A DNA stretch of 55,108 nt. Origin: an archaeon. GTDB lineage: Archaea > Micrarchaeota > Micrarchaeia > Anstonellales > Anstonellaceae. The stretch spans positions 1-55,108 of the forward strand of contig JAGVHI010000010.1 of assembly GCA_020056635.1 (NCBI GenBank), in the 5' to 3' direction. Made by a program: the position numbers and the translations under genes. A model generated the notes under the pieces. The model saw only the letters and a program-made list of their open reading frames with translations, ran no database searches and was not told the origin of the DNA. Shown here piece by piece: positions 22,373 through 30,840 of the stretch (the first letter of the stretch is position 1; each line of letters opens with the position of its first letter).

Positions 22373-22960
22373 TTACACAAGAAGCAGCTTCGAATAAAAA
22401 TCTTCTTTTGTCCGCGGCCCGACCAGGTATGTTTTCACTCCAGCCGCATTGCCCGCAAGCAAATCCACCTGCTGGTCGCCGAAATAAACGGCCTGCTTGT
22501 GCAGCACCCCCAGCCTCCCGAGCGCAAGCCTTATCATGTCCGGCGCTGGCTTTGCCGGGGCATCAAAGTGCGTGACCACTGCATCGAAACAATTGGTGAG
22601 TGCAAAATGCGCAAGCACGTTGTACGCGGAGGCTCTCCGGTTGGTTACAAGCGCAACCTTATGGCTCTCCTTTATCCTGGGGAGCAGCCCTGCAACAGGC
22701 GCAAGCCTCATGTACGGGATGGTCTCAAGCGTCGCAGTCACGGTCCGCTCATGCATCCTTGCGAGCAATTCCCTATCCTTTACCTCCGGAAGAAGCAACC
22801 GAATCGTCTCATCCGCAGGCTTCCCGAAATGGCTGTGTATTTCCGCCTCCTTGGGCTTGGGAAACCCAAATTCGGAAATGACGCGCTGGAACATTTTTGC
22901 CACTCCGGGCTCAGAATCCACAATCACCCCGTCCAAATCGAACAGAACCGCCTTTAGCAT
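22373..22960 (-). CDS. HAD-superfamily phosphatase (phosphoglycolate phosphatase-like)
   Basis: A 195-residue HAD hydrolase. Motif I is LFDLDGVIVDSE with the nucleophile Asp, motif II is in VALVTNRRA, the lysine motif III is in KPAPDMIRLAL, and motif IV is VYFGDQQVDLLAGNAAG. A helical cap (about residues 15-85) is inserted after motif I, as in phosphoglycolate phosphatase and related enzymes. The substrate is not determinable. The ATG lies just downstream of the palindromic TATA box shared with the divergent endonuclease gene, and the GT2 gene follows 3 nt downstream. Confidence 0.88.
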   Translation of the reverse strand: MLKAVLFDLDGVIVDSEPGVAKMFQRVISEFGFPKPKEAEIHSHFGKPADETIRLLLPEVKDRELLARMHERTVTATLETIPYMRLAPVAGLLPRIKESHKVALVTNRRASAYNVLAHFALTNCFDAVVTHFDAPAKPAPDMIRLALGRLGVLHKQAVYFGDQQVDLLAGNAAGVKTYLVGPRTKEDFYSKLLLV

Positions 22961-22984
22961 AAAACCAATCCGATATCGAATCTA

Positions 22985-22998
22985 GCTTTTAAAATAGG
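22985..22998. promoter_or_regulatory. Divergent TATA box (HAD phosphatase / endA)
   Basis: GCTTTTAAAATAGG has a palindromic core TTTTAAAA. Its centre is about 25-27 nt from the endA ATG at 23016 and about 30 nt from the HAD ATG at 22960, so one box may drive both. Confidence 0.55.
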
Positions 22999-23015
22999 GG
23001 ATGCAAATCCGATTG

Positions 23016-24200
23016 ATGGCAGTAGAACTCGAGCTGGACAAGCAGCATAAAAAAGTCCTGGTAAAGGAGCCTGCATCCGTTACCTCAATGGTCACTGGGC
23101 ATTATGGGTACATGAAAAAAGGGACTGTGGAGCTGTTCCCAGAGGAAGCGCTCTACCTAATGGACATCCGGAACGCAAAATGCCATGATTCCGCGCTCAA
23201 CCAATGCTCTTTCAACGAGGTTGCCGGCCTGTTTGAATGCAAGAAGCAGATGGCGCGCTACTTCACTTACAAGGATTGGCGCGACCGGGGCTTGATTGCA
23301 AGGCAGGTTTCCGAAATTTGCGAGAAATACGGCAGGAACGCTGTGAAAAAATACCCGGCAGGCTCGTTCTTGATGGACAAGTTTGCAATGCAGGCGCGCT
23401 TCTTCCCTGACGACCTCTGGAGCATAATAGACGATGAGGCTGTGGGGAAAGAGCTTTACGACCGTTACTGGTTCGGGCAGTTTGGCACATACAAGGCGGA
23501 GCAGCGCGGCAAGCTCTCCAAGCTTGATGCGTATGAGGCGCTATTCCTCATGCGGCACTGCAACCTTCACCTCTCCAATTCCAATGAGCACGAGCTGATA
23601 AAATACGCAAAAAGGCAGCACAAGGACTTTTTGCACCTGTACGAGGTTTACGAGGACTGGAGGCTGCGGGGCTTCGTTCTCAAGACCGGGTTCAAGTTCG
23701 GCACGCATTTCCGCATATATTTCCCGGGCGCATCCCCCTCCCGCTCAAACGATGAATGGATACACTCAAAGCATGTGATCCATGTATTCCCCCGCGATTC
23801 GAAAATGCTCATTTCAGAGTGGTCGCGCGCAATCCGGGTTGCGCACTCGGTGAAAAAAACCTTCATACTTGCGATTCCTGGGGAGAAGAAAAAGAAAAAA
23901 ATCGAGAAAAAAGACCCGTTTGCCACAACGCTGGATTTCCTGCTCTATCATCGCCACAAGGGCGGGATTGAGAACCCGAAGGACGGGAAACCAAAATACC
24001 TGATGTTCTCCCTTTCCGAGGAAGAATATATAGGGGGCGAAGAGCTTGCGGAAGCGATAGAGGATTGCAAGCGCATCGGGCTTGAGCTCCTGCTTGCGAT
24101 TTCAGACAGGGAAACATCTGTCACTTATTACGCAATCAAGCGGCTTGAACTGCCCGGAAGCAAATACGAATATTACGAAATTGAGTGGGAGCAGCCGTAA
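23016..24200 (+). CDS. endA: tRNA-splicing endonuclease, three-unit type
   Basis: A 394-residue tRNA intron endonuclease, which cuts the bulge-helix-bulge at exon-intron junctions. It appears to have three units. An N-terminal non-catalytic unit (about 1-105) ends in RYFTYKDWRDRGLIARQV. A catalytic unit (about 110-290) has GFKFGTHFRIYFP (Tyr235), WIHSKHVIHVF (His250) and RAIRVAHSVKKTFILAI (Lys281). A further C-terminal unit (about 297-394) closes with VTYYAIKRLEL. This length and order match the epsilon-2 EndA described for ARMAN archaea, in contrast to the usual 170-350 residues. ATG 23016 fits the leaderless TATA spacing; ATG 23001 is also in frame. Confidence 0.88.
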   Translation: MAVELELDKQHKKVLVKEPASVTSMVTGHYGYMKKGTVELFPEEALYLMDIRNAKCHDSALNQCSFNEVAGLFECKKQMARYFTYKDWRDRGLIARQVSEICEKYGRNAVKKYPAGSFLMDKFAMQARFFPDDLWSIIDDEAVGKELYDRYWFGQFGTYKAEQRGKLSKLDAYEALFLMRHCNLHLSNSNEHELIKYAKRQHKDFLHLYEVYEDWRLRGFVLKTGFKFGTHFRIYFPGASPSRSNDEWIHSKHVIHVFPRDSKMLISEWSRAIRVAHSVKKTFILAIPGEKKKKKIEKKDPFATTLDFLLYHRHKGGIENPKDGKPKYLMFSLSEEEYIGGEELAEAIEDCKRIGLELLLAISDRETSVTYYAIKRLELPGSKYEYYEIEWEQP

Positions 24201-24206
24201 AGCACT

Positions 24207-24216
24207 CTTTAATACC
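24207..24216 (+). promoter_or_regulatory. TATA box of the pyrE-pyrF operon
   Basis: CTTTAATACC is centred about 25 nt before the pyrE ATG at 24236, predicting a leaderless transcript. Confidence 0.5.
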
Positions 24217-24235
24217 TTCCCGCCCCAATCCATTC

Positions 24236-24907
24236 ATGGACCCGGAATTCGTCGAGTTCTGCATTGCGCAAGGCGCCCTCTCTTTTGGCGAATTCAAGCT
24301 CAAGAGCGGCAGGGTTTCCCCATATTTTTTCAATGCAGGATTGTTCAATTCAGGGTACGCAATTGAAAAATTGGGATACCATTTCGCAAAGAAAATTTAC
24401 GATACGCTGCACCCAAGCGAATATGACATGATTTTCGGGCCAGCATACAAAGGGATTCCGCTTGCTGTTGCAACCTCAATCGCGCTCTCACATGAGTTCG
24501 AAATCGACAAGCCGTATTGCTTCAACCGCAAAGAGGCAAAGGACCACGGGGACATGGGCGTGTTCGTCGGGGCGCAGCCCAAGGACGGCTCCCGCATGGT
24601 GCTTGTTGATGATGTATTCACCACTGGGGGCGCAAAGGAAGAGGCGATTGCGCAGCTCTCCTCGGTTGCCAAAGTGTCCATTGCGGGCGTGTTCATAGCG
24701 CTTGACAGGCAGGAGAAAAACGAGCAGGGGGCAAACTCAATCAAAGCATTCGAGGGGAAATACATCACAAAAGTGCATTCTGTTGCAAATGCAACCGAAA
24801 TATTCGATTATTTGAAAGGGCGGAAATTGGGCAAGGCAAAGAAAGTGATTGTGAAGCAGGATTTGTACGACAAGTTCCTGCAGTATCGCAAGCAGTATGG
24901 GGTTTAG
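24236..24907 (+). CDS. pyrE: Orotate phosphoribosyltransferase
   Basis: A 223-residue enzyme that joins orotate to PRPP to give OMP in pyrimidine synthesis. The N-terminal region with FGEFKLKSGRVSPYFFNAGL is typical, as is FGPAYKGIPLAVATSIAL. The PRPP-binding loop RMVLVDDVFTTGGAKEEAI (about residues 120-138) carries the acidic pair followed by T-T-G-G. The mobile loop is around FNRKEAKDHGDMG. ATG 24236 fits the TATA box; the upstream in-frame extension overlaps the endA end. pyrF begins 2 nt after its stop, so the last two steps of UMP synthesis are one operon. Confidence 0.94.
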   Translation: MDPEFVEFCIAQGALSFGEFKLKSGRVSPYFFNAGLFNSGYAIEKLGYHFAKKIYDTLHPSEYDMIFGPAYKGIPLAVATSIALSHEFEIDKPYCFNRKEAKDHGDMGVFVGAQPKDGSRMVLVDDVFTTGGAKEEAIAQLSSVAKVSIAGVFIALDRQEKNEQGANSIKAFEGKYITKVHSVANATEIFDYLKGRKLGKAKKVIVKQDLYDKFLQYRKQYGV

Positions 24908-24909
24908 GC

Positions 24910-25788
24910 ATGGGCAGGGAAAAAACCTACAGTGAATTCCTCTGCTCCTCTGCGCTTTCCAGCAAAAGCATCCTATGCTTCGGGCTCGACCCGGTGCTTG
25001 AGAAAATTCCGGAATCAGTAGCCGGGGATATTACCGAGCGCATCACGGGCTACTTCTCGCAAATAATCGATGCTACCCTCATACCGCCCAATCCCTCAAT
25101 TTCCGCGCTCAAGCCAAACATAGCATACTTTGCGCAATACGGGTTTGAAGGGCTTCTTGCGCTTGAGCAGCTCATGGGCAAGTACAGGGGCAAATTGCCC
25201 ATAATACTCGACGCAAAAAGGGGCGACATAGGCTCAAGCTCCGACGCATACGCGCGCGAGGCTTTCGGGGTTTGGGATGCGGATGCGGTCACAGTTTCCC
25301 CTTACATGGGCAAGGATTCGCTCCAGCCGTTCCTAAACTACTGCCAATCCCCTGAGAACCGGGGGGTATACGTGCTCTGCCGCACTTCGAACCAGGGCGC
25401 AAAGGATTTCCAGTCGCTCTACACTGAAGACGGGAAAAACAGGGTATTTCTGGAAGTGGCGGATAAGATTGCGAAATGGGGTTCGGATGGCACTGGCGCG
25501 GTAGTGGGTGCCACTGATACTGAAGAGCTTGAGAAAATCTGCTGGATACTCTACGATTCAGGGAAAAAACTGCCGCTTCTAATCCCGGGCGTGGGGGCGC
25601 AGGGGGGTTCTGCCTCCGAAGTGGCAAAAGTGCTGCGCACAGTAAGCGCTGCAGACCTCCCATTGCACAGGATAAACTCCTCATCAGCCATCTCTTATGC
25701 TTACCAAAAAGCCCAAACCGATGATTTTGTCCATGCAGCTCTCGACGAAATAGGCAAGCTGAACCGGGAAATAGGCAAAATTGCTTAG
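24910..25788 (+). CDS. pyrF: Orotidine-5'-phosphate decarboxylase, type 2-like
   Basis: A 292-residue TIM-barrel decarboxylase that makes UMP from OMP. The first strand has ILCFGLDPVLEKIPES, then IPPNPSISALKPNIAYFAQY, and the catalytic lysine/aspartate loop PIILDAKRGDIGSSSDAYA. A phosphate-binding LIPGVGAQGGS sits at the C-terminal end of the barrel. The longer length and the inserted segments correspond to the type 2 (PyrF, long) form rather than the short archaeal form. It follows pyrE by 2 nt. The downstream 145 nt (25789-25933) are A/T-rich and carry no gene that I can see. Confidence 0.93.
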   Translation: MGREKTYSEFLCSSALSSKSILCFGLDPVLEKIPESVAGDITERITGYFSQIIDATLIPPNPSISALKPNIAYFAQYGFEGLLALEQLMGKYRGKLPIILDAKRGDIGSSSDAYAREAFGVWDADAVTVSPYMGKDSLQPFLNYCQSPENRGVYVLCRTSNQGAKDFQSLYTEDGKNRVFLEVADKIAKWGSDGTGAVVGATDTEELEKICWILYDSGKKLPLLIPGVGAQGGSASEVAKVLRTVSAADLPLHRINSSSAISYAYQKAQTDDFVHAALDEIGKLNREIGKIA

Positions 25789-25933
25789 AGGCAGTCCAAT
25801 AATTCTACGAACTATCTTTCTAGCAGTAATTAATAGCGGAAGTTCAATAATAATACTACTTTAGAGTACCCGAGTATAGTTACACCCTGCTATTTTTATT
25901 CATCACTTTACAGGCTACCACAAAATAGGCTTT

Positions 25934-27526
25934 TTATCGCTTAGAACCGATGCCAAATATGTCCCACCTTAGGTCCTTTCTCTTTTCAAGCTCTCCAGCC
26001 AATTGGGCAATAAGTGCAGCCTTTATCTCCTTGTACTTATCCTGCTCCAGAACCCCATTCCCTATTGCATAGGTCAAATTTTTCGCATTGAAGCAGAACA
26101 TCGAATCCCTCACATTTTCGCAGTTGTGTGAAAAATAGGCGTCAGAGCAGCTCTCGCACCCGTCGCACTCGAATGCCCTTGTCATTTTCTTCGAATAGAA
26201 GCATTTTACGCAAAATGAGGAGTCGAATACGCATGCAGAGCCAAACACCTGCTCCGAAACAGAGGACCAGAAGCAGTACGCACATTTTTTGCACCAGGTG
26301 AACGCGGAGCCGCAGTAGCAATCCTGCGCGTTTATCACGACCGAGCAGTCGCGCAGGTTGATTGCCTGCCCGGCCACCTTATCAAGGTTCATGTAAGCCA
26401 CTGGGTGCAGAACATTTGCTGCAGTTTCCGCATCCACCGAAAGCCTCCCTAACGCACCCTCTCCAACCCCTACCTTCCCAATCCCCCTAAGCTCGTCGTC
26501 TGTGGCCATCCTTTTGGAAAAATCATGCAATTTGAGCATGTGCACTCGATATCCGCAGCTTATTGTCCTGCTTCCGGAGAGCGCGGATGGATGGATTTCG
26601 TTCATTGGCACGTGTTTTGAGAGGTAGCCTGCATAATCCTCAATTCCCGAGAGCTTTTTTCCAAGCAACAGCCCTGTGGTTTGCGAAAACGCCTTTTCCA
26701 CAGGCTCAAGTGAAGTGGGAACCTCCATTTCCTTTGCAAATTTCAGCCGTGAATCCGGCCTGTATTCTCCAGCTTTCTGCAGGAGCTCCAGAATTGAGAA
26801 AACCCTGCCATTTTTACGTATGTGCTCTGCAATTTCCGAAACAAGCTTTTTCTTGAGCGCAAGGTACTTCTCTTTCAGCAATTTTGTATTCCCAATCAAA
26901 TACGAATCATTCTCAGCTCCAAAGCAGAACATGCAGTCATGGCAGTTTTGCACCTTTGCGCAGTAGTAGCAGTCGAACAATGCCTCGACCATGTGGCACT
27001 CGAAGCACCGCGTCATTTCCGCGCCAGTGGACTTTGCCGCATGGATGTTCTTGTCCGAGCCCATCATCCCGAAAACATGGTCGCATCGTCGCACATACTG
27101 GGCATACGCCACATACTTGGAATCAAATACCATGGTGGAACCCAGCACGAAATGGCTCTCTGCCACGCTGCTTGAGTCTGCCACGTTGCTTGAGTTCCCC
27201 AAAATCACGTTTCCTGTAAAGTAAACCCGCTCCCCCAGCGCTTCTATCACGCTGTCGATGTCCTTCATATCATTTATGGAGAGGGGCTGGAACTTTGCCC
27301 CGAAATCAACCTCGTCAAACGCCCGGAACCTCGCAGTTTTCGAGTAATCATTCTGCGAGAGCGTCACATCTTTCCCGGAAACAGAGGATTTCTCGTTCCG
27401 CACCCTGTCCTCGTATTCCGCAAGCCATTCTGCGCAGTCCGAAATATCTCCTGCCTCCTGGCCAAAAAGCACCCTGCAGGTAGCTTTCCACGCCTTGTTC
27501 ACCGCATCATATGCAGCCGATGCCAT
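25934..27526 (-). CDS. Cysteine-rich duplicated-domain protein, paralogue C
   Basis: A 530-residue soluble protein without signal peptide or membrane helix. It consists of two related halves. The first (about 1-265) contains RCFECHMVEALFDCYYCAKV, then NCHDCMFCFGAEND and an I-G-N turn. The second (about 275-530) contains AFECDGCESCSDAYFSHNCE, then DSMFCFNAKNLTYAIGN. Each half opens with an A-F/W-x-x-T-x-x-(V/L)-L-F/L-G helix and closes in a charged helix. The cysteines suggest metal binding (zinc or Fe-S). It begins 6 nt after paralogue B. The family resembles cysteine-repeat proteins common in candidate-phyla genomes; no function is known to me. Confidence 0.85.
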   Translation of the reverse strand: MASAAYDAVNKAWKATCRVLFGQEAGDISDCAEWLAEYEDRVRNEKSSVSGKDVTLSQNDYSKTARFRAFDEVDFGAKFQPLSINDMKDIDSVIEALGERVYFTGNVILGNSSNVADSSSVAESHFVLGSTMVFDSKYVAYAQYVRRCDHVFGMMGSDKNIHAAKSTGAEMTRCFECHMVEALFDCYYCAKVQNCHDCMFCFGAENDSYLIGNTKLLKEKYLALKKKLVSEIAEHIRKNGRVFSILELLQKAGEYRPDSRLKFAKEMEVPTSLEPVEKAFSQTTGLLLGKKLSGIEDYAGYLSKHVPMNEIHPSALSGSRTISCGYRVHMLKLHDFSKRMATDDELRGIGKVGVGEGALGRLSVDAETAANVLHPVAYMNLDKVAGQAINLRDCSVVINAQDCYCGSAFTWCKKCAYCFWSSVSEQVFGSACVFDSSFCVKCFYSKKMTRAFECDGCESCSDAYFSHNCENVRDSMFCFNAKNLTYAIGNGVLEQDKYKEIKAALIAQLAGELEKRKDLRWDIFGIGSKR

Positions 27527-27532
27527 AGTCCC

Positions 27533-29131
27533 CTAGCCCCTATGCGAACCGATATTGTAAATGTCGAGCTTGAGGTCTTTTTTCGCCGCAAGCTCCGCAA
27601 CAATCTTTTCCAGCACGAGCTTCTTTAGCCTCGCAAACTCCTCTTTCCCAACCTCGACATTCCCGACTGCGTATTTGAGGTTTTTCACGTTGAAGCAGAA
27701 CATGGAATCCCGAACGTTTTCGCAATTATGGCAGAAATAGCAGTCGGAGCAATCCCTGCTAGAATCCACCTCGAAACATCTGCTAAGCTTGATGGACTGG
27801 TAGCAATGGATGCAAAATGAAGAGTCAAACAGCACCCCGTTCCCGAAAATATGTTCCGAGCTTCGGGGCCAGAAATTGTACGCAGAATACTTGATTTGCA
27901 CGCATGGTGCGCACCGGTATGCGTCGCTGCTATATGCATATGACATGCAGTCTATCACGTTCCTGTTTGTCCCGTCATGGAAGTCAAGGGCGATGTAGGC
28001 TATTTTCCCTACGAACTCATGCGCATTTTCCAATAAAATCCTCTCAATGCCTTCCTGCGACTTTGAACGCTCCACGAGCTTGAGCGCATCCTCCTCCGTA
28101 ACCGTCCTTTCCTTTGGAACCGCCAGGTAGTTGGCATAATTCCCCACGAACAGACCCCTGCCGCTTAGCACGGATTTCCTCGGCTCGCCCTGCTGAATGC
28201 GCTTTGTAAGCCATTTTGAATAGGTTTCAAGGCCCGGAAGTTCAGTTCCAAACAGCACTCTAGATGCCCTTGAAAAGGCCTCGTCTATGGGTGTCAGGCT
28301 CGTCTTCTCCCCATCGCTTGCGCTCAAATGTCCTGCGACAGCAGCTTTCGCCTCCTCAGGTTCATAATCGCTCTTTTTTACAATATCCAAGAGCGAAGGC
28401 AGCTTTTTTTTGTCTTTGAGCTCTCCAACCATCTGCTCAAGCAATCGCTTCTTAATCTCCAAATACTTTAACCGCTCAAGCTTCACGTTGCCTATCGCGT
28501 GCCTTGCAGAGCGCAGGTTGAACGAGAAGAAGCAGTCCGAGCAGTTGTTCAGGTTGAAGACATAGTAGCAGTCCGTGCAGTTTGCGCTCATCCAGAACTC
28601 GAAGCAGCGCCTTGAGCGATAGGTGTCGTTGCATCGGATGGTGTGCGTCGATTCTCCCGGCGCCGCGCACCCGAAAGAATACTCACAAAGCCTTGCCATG
28701 CTGCTAAACGCTATGTATTTCGAGTCCCCGATTTCGGATGAGCCATAAACATAGTAACTGTCTGAAACATTTGAGCTTTTTTCCACGAATTTTGAATTGC
28801 CAAGGACCATGTTCCCAGTGTAACAAATCCGCTCCGAAACCGCGTCAACCAGCGAATCAATATCCTTAATCTCATTCATGCCCAATGGCTCCGCCCTCTT
28901 GCTAAAATCAACCTCCTCAAACCCCATCCTTTTCGAGCCCTTAGGGTATTGGTCCGATGCGAATGTGACTTCCTTTCCTGAAATAGACGATTTGGCCGTG
29001 AAAACCGGGTCAGCCATGTCAGCCAGCCATTCGGAATAATCGGTAAGCTCGCCAATCTCCTGCCCGAACACTATCCGGGAAGTCGATTTCCACGCGCGAT
29101 TGAGCAGGTTGTAAGTTTCGCTTGGCATCAT
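27533..29131 (-). CDS. Cysteine-rich duplicated-domain protein, paralogue B
   Basis: A 532-residue paralogue of its two neighbours, with the same two-half plan. The first-half core is RRCFEFWMSANCTDCYYVFN, then NCSDCFFSFNLRSARHAIGN. The second-half core is RCFEVDSSRDCSDCYFCHNC, then DSMFCFNVKNLKYAVGN. It is the most diverged copy: several cysteines of the first half are replaced (FFSFN instead of MFCFG) and the middle region differs. The start ATG (29129-29131) overlaps the stop of paralogue A (ATGA). An ATG three bases later is also possible. No signal peptide or membrane helix. Its divergence suggests a separate partner or role, which is inference. Confidence 0.85.
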   Translation of the reverse strand: MMPSETYNLLNRAWKSTSRIVFGQEIGELTDYSEWLADMADPVFTAKSSISGKEVTFASDQYPKGSKRMGFEEVDFSKRAEPLGMNEIKDIDSLVDAVSERICYTGNMVLGNSKFVEKSSNVSDSYYVYGSSEIGDSKYIAFSSMARLCEYSFGCAAPGESTHTIRCNDTYRSRRCFEFWMSANCTDCYYVFNLNNCSDCFFSFNLRSARHAIGNVKLERLKYLEIKKRLLEQMVGELKDKKKLPSLLDIVKKSDYEPEEAKAAVAGHLSASDGEKTSLTPIDEAFSRASRVLFGTELPGLETYSKWLTKRIQQGEPRKSVLSGRGLFVGNYANYLAVPKERTVTEEDALKLVERSKSQEGIERILLENAHEFVGKIAYIALDFHDGTNRNVIDCMSYAYSSDAYRCAPCVQIKYSAYNFWPRSSEHIFGNGVLFDSSFCIHCYQSIKLSRCFEVDSSRDCSDCYFCHNCENVRDSMFCFNVKNLKYAVGNVEVGKEEFARLKKLVLEKIVAELAAKKDLKLDIYNIGSHRG

Positions 29132-30717
29132 CTGCACCCAATATTGTAAATATCCCATTTCAGATCCTTCTTTTTCTCAAGCTCATCCGCCATCTGCGAA
29201 ACAAGCGAGCTTTTTACTTTCTTGTAAGTTTCAACCTCAAGCGCGGCATTCCCAATCGCATTTGTCAGGTTTTTCGAATTGAAGCAGAACATTGAATCCC
29301 TCACATTCTCGCAGTTGTACAGGAAATACCCATCCGAGCACCCCTCGCACGAGTCGCACTCGAATGAGCGCATCATCTTTTTCGAGAAATGGCATTTGAG
29401 GCAGAACGAGGAATTGCGCACCACATTCCCGCCGAACACTGCCTCTGCATTCGAAGTCCAGAAGCAGTGCGAGCATTTCTTGGACCAGATGAACGCAGAG
29501 CCGTGCATGCAGTCCTGGCAATCAATCGCAACGGACGCATCAAGGCAGTTTATCACCTGCCCCGCAACCTTATCCATATTTGTATAGGCAACCGGGTGCA
29601 GGATTCCGGCAGCAGTTTCGAGGTCGAATTCTAGCCTCTCCGCATCGTTTGCTTCAATCCCAAACTCCCCAATATCTATCATTTCCTGCTCGCTTGCAAT
29701 CCTCTTCCCAATCGAATATAGTTTTGAAAGATGGGTGCGGTAGCCGCAGGTTATCACATCTGTTCCGGAAAAGGGCGATTTGGTGGTGATGTTCTTTGGC
29801 ACGTGCTTCTGCAAAAATGAATCGTACGAATCAATGCCAGAAAGCGATTTTCCGAATAGGAGGGAAGTGGTATTCTCAAAAGCTTTCTCGAGAGGTGCAA
29901 TATTGAACGCTTTTTCCTTCTCTTGCTTGAATTTCAGCCTTGCATCGGGCGCATATTTCCCTGTTTTCTCAATCAGCGCAAGCAGCGAGAACACCCTCCC
30001 ATTTTTCTTAAGCTCCTGTGCCATTTCCGAGAGCAGCTTTCCCTTGAGCGCAAGATAATTGTCCTTCGGAAGCTCGGTATTGCCAATCATGTTGCTCTTG
30101 TTCCTCGTTCCGAAGCAGAACATGCAGTTCTGGCAATTCTGCGATTTCGCGCAGTAGTAGCAGTCCGCAAGCACCTCTACCATATGGCACTCAAAGCATC
30201 TTTTCAGTTCGCTTCCCATGCACTTTACAACGTGTATATCCTTTTCCGCCCCATACAGGCCGAAGCAGTATTCGCTCAACCCAACGTAGCGCGAGTATCC
30301 AATGTATTTCGAATCGTTTACAATCGTGGAATCAAGCACGAAATGGCTGTCTATAACCCCACTCGAGTTTTGAACATGCGAGGAATTCCCAAGTATCATA
30401 TCGCCTGCGTAGAACGCCCGGTCGGAAATGGCCTGCGCAATGCTGTCAATGTCCTTCATCTCGTTTATGGAAAGAGGGGCGAACCTTTTCCCGAAATCAA
30501 TCTCATCATATGCTGCTACATGCGCCCCTTTTGCGTAATCATTTGCTGAAAGCGTAACCTCTTTGCCCGAAATTGCGGATTTTTCAATCCTAAGCTCCTC
30601 CTCATATTCCCGCAGCCAGTCCGCGCAATCCTCAAGCTCGCCTGCCTCCTGCCCAAAAAGGACTTTGCACGTGGATTTCCATGCCTTGTTCATGATATTG
30701 TAGATTTCAGTTGCCAT
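29128..30717 (-). CDS. Cysteine-rich duplicated-domain protein, paralogue A
   Basis: A 529-residue protein, the first gene of the three-gene set and closest to paralogue C. Cores are RCFECHMVEVLADCYYCAKS, then NCQNCMFCFGTRN with NMIGN in the first half, and SFECDSCEGCSDGYFLYNCE, then DSMFCFNSKNLTNAIGN in the second. Preceding each core are short D-S-x-(Y/F)-V repeats (SHFVLDSTIVNDSKYIGYS) that would suit a beta-helix or stacked-strand scaffold. ATG 30715-30717 fits a TATA box at 30745-30756 with a leader of about 6 nt; the longer frame to 30816 crosses the promoter. Transcribed divergently from the GT4 gene. Confidence 0.85.
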   Translation of the reverse strand: MATEIYNIMNKAWKSTCKVLFGQEAGELEDCADWLREYEEELRIEKSAISGKEVTLSANDYAKGAHVAAYDEIDFGKRFAPLSINEMKDIDSIAQAISDRAFYAGDMILGNSSHVQNSSGVIDSHFVLDSTIVNDSKYIGYSRYVGLSEYCFGLYGAEKDIHVVKCMGSELKRCFECHMVEVLADCYYCAKSQNCQNCMFCFGTRNKSNMIGNTELPKDNYLALKGKLLSEMAQELKKNGRVFSLLALIEKTGKYAPDARLKFKQEKEKAFNIAPLEKAFENTTSLLFGKSLSGIDSYDSFLQKHVPKNITTKSPFSGTDVITCGYRTHLSKLYSIGKRIASEQEMIDIGEFGIEANDAERLEFDLETAAGILHPVAYTNMDKVAGQVINCLDASVAIDCQDCMHGSAFIWSKKCSHCFWTSNAEAVFGGNVVRNSSFCLKCHFSKKMMRSFECDSCEGCSDGYFLYNCENVRDSMFCFNSKNLTNAIGNAALEVETYKKVKSSLVSQMADELEKKKDLKWDIYNIGCR

Positions 30718-30744
30718 CCAAACCAGGGTTATTTCTTCACCAGA

Positions 30745-30756
30745 GGAATAAAAAGC
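30745..30756 (-). promoter_or_regulatory. TATA box of the cysteine-rich paralogue operon
   Basis: On this strand GCTTTTTATTCC is centred about 33 nt before the ATG at 30717. The same 12 bases precede the pilin-like operon at 20649-20660. Confidence 0.5.
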
Positions 30757-30794
30757 GTTTGTGACTTTCACCTTTTCCAACCCAAATCCACTAA

Positions 30795-30831
30795 CCCTTA
30801 TAAGCGCAGCCTTCATCGGATAAGCTGGAGG
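30795..30831 (+). promoter_or_regulatory. Promoter and ribosome binding site of the GT4 gene
   Basis: CCCTTATAAGC (30795-30805) places the transcription start near 30827, where the GGAGG ribosome binding site (30827-30831) begins, 9 nt before the ATG at 30841. This predicts a leader of only about 14 nt. Confidence 0.5.
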
Positions 30832-30840
30832 TTAGCGTAC

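Noticed and set aside
25934-30717. CRISPR-like or other DNA repeat array in the cysteine-rich region
   Set aside because: The repetition is at protein level between paralogous genes; there are no short identical direct repeats with regular spacers.
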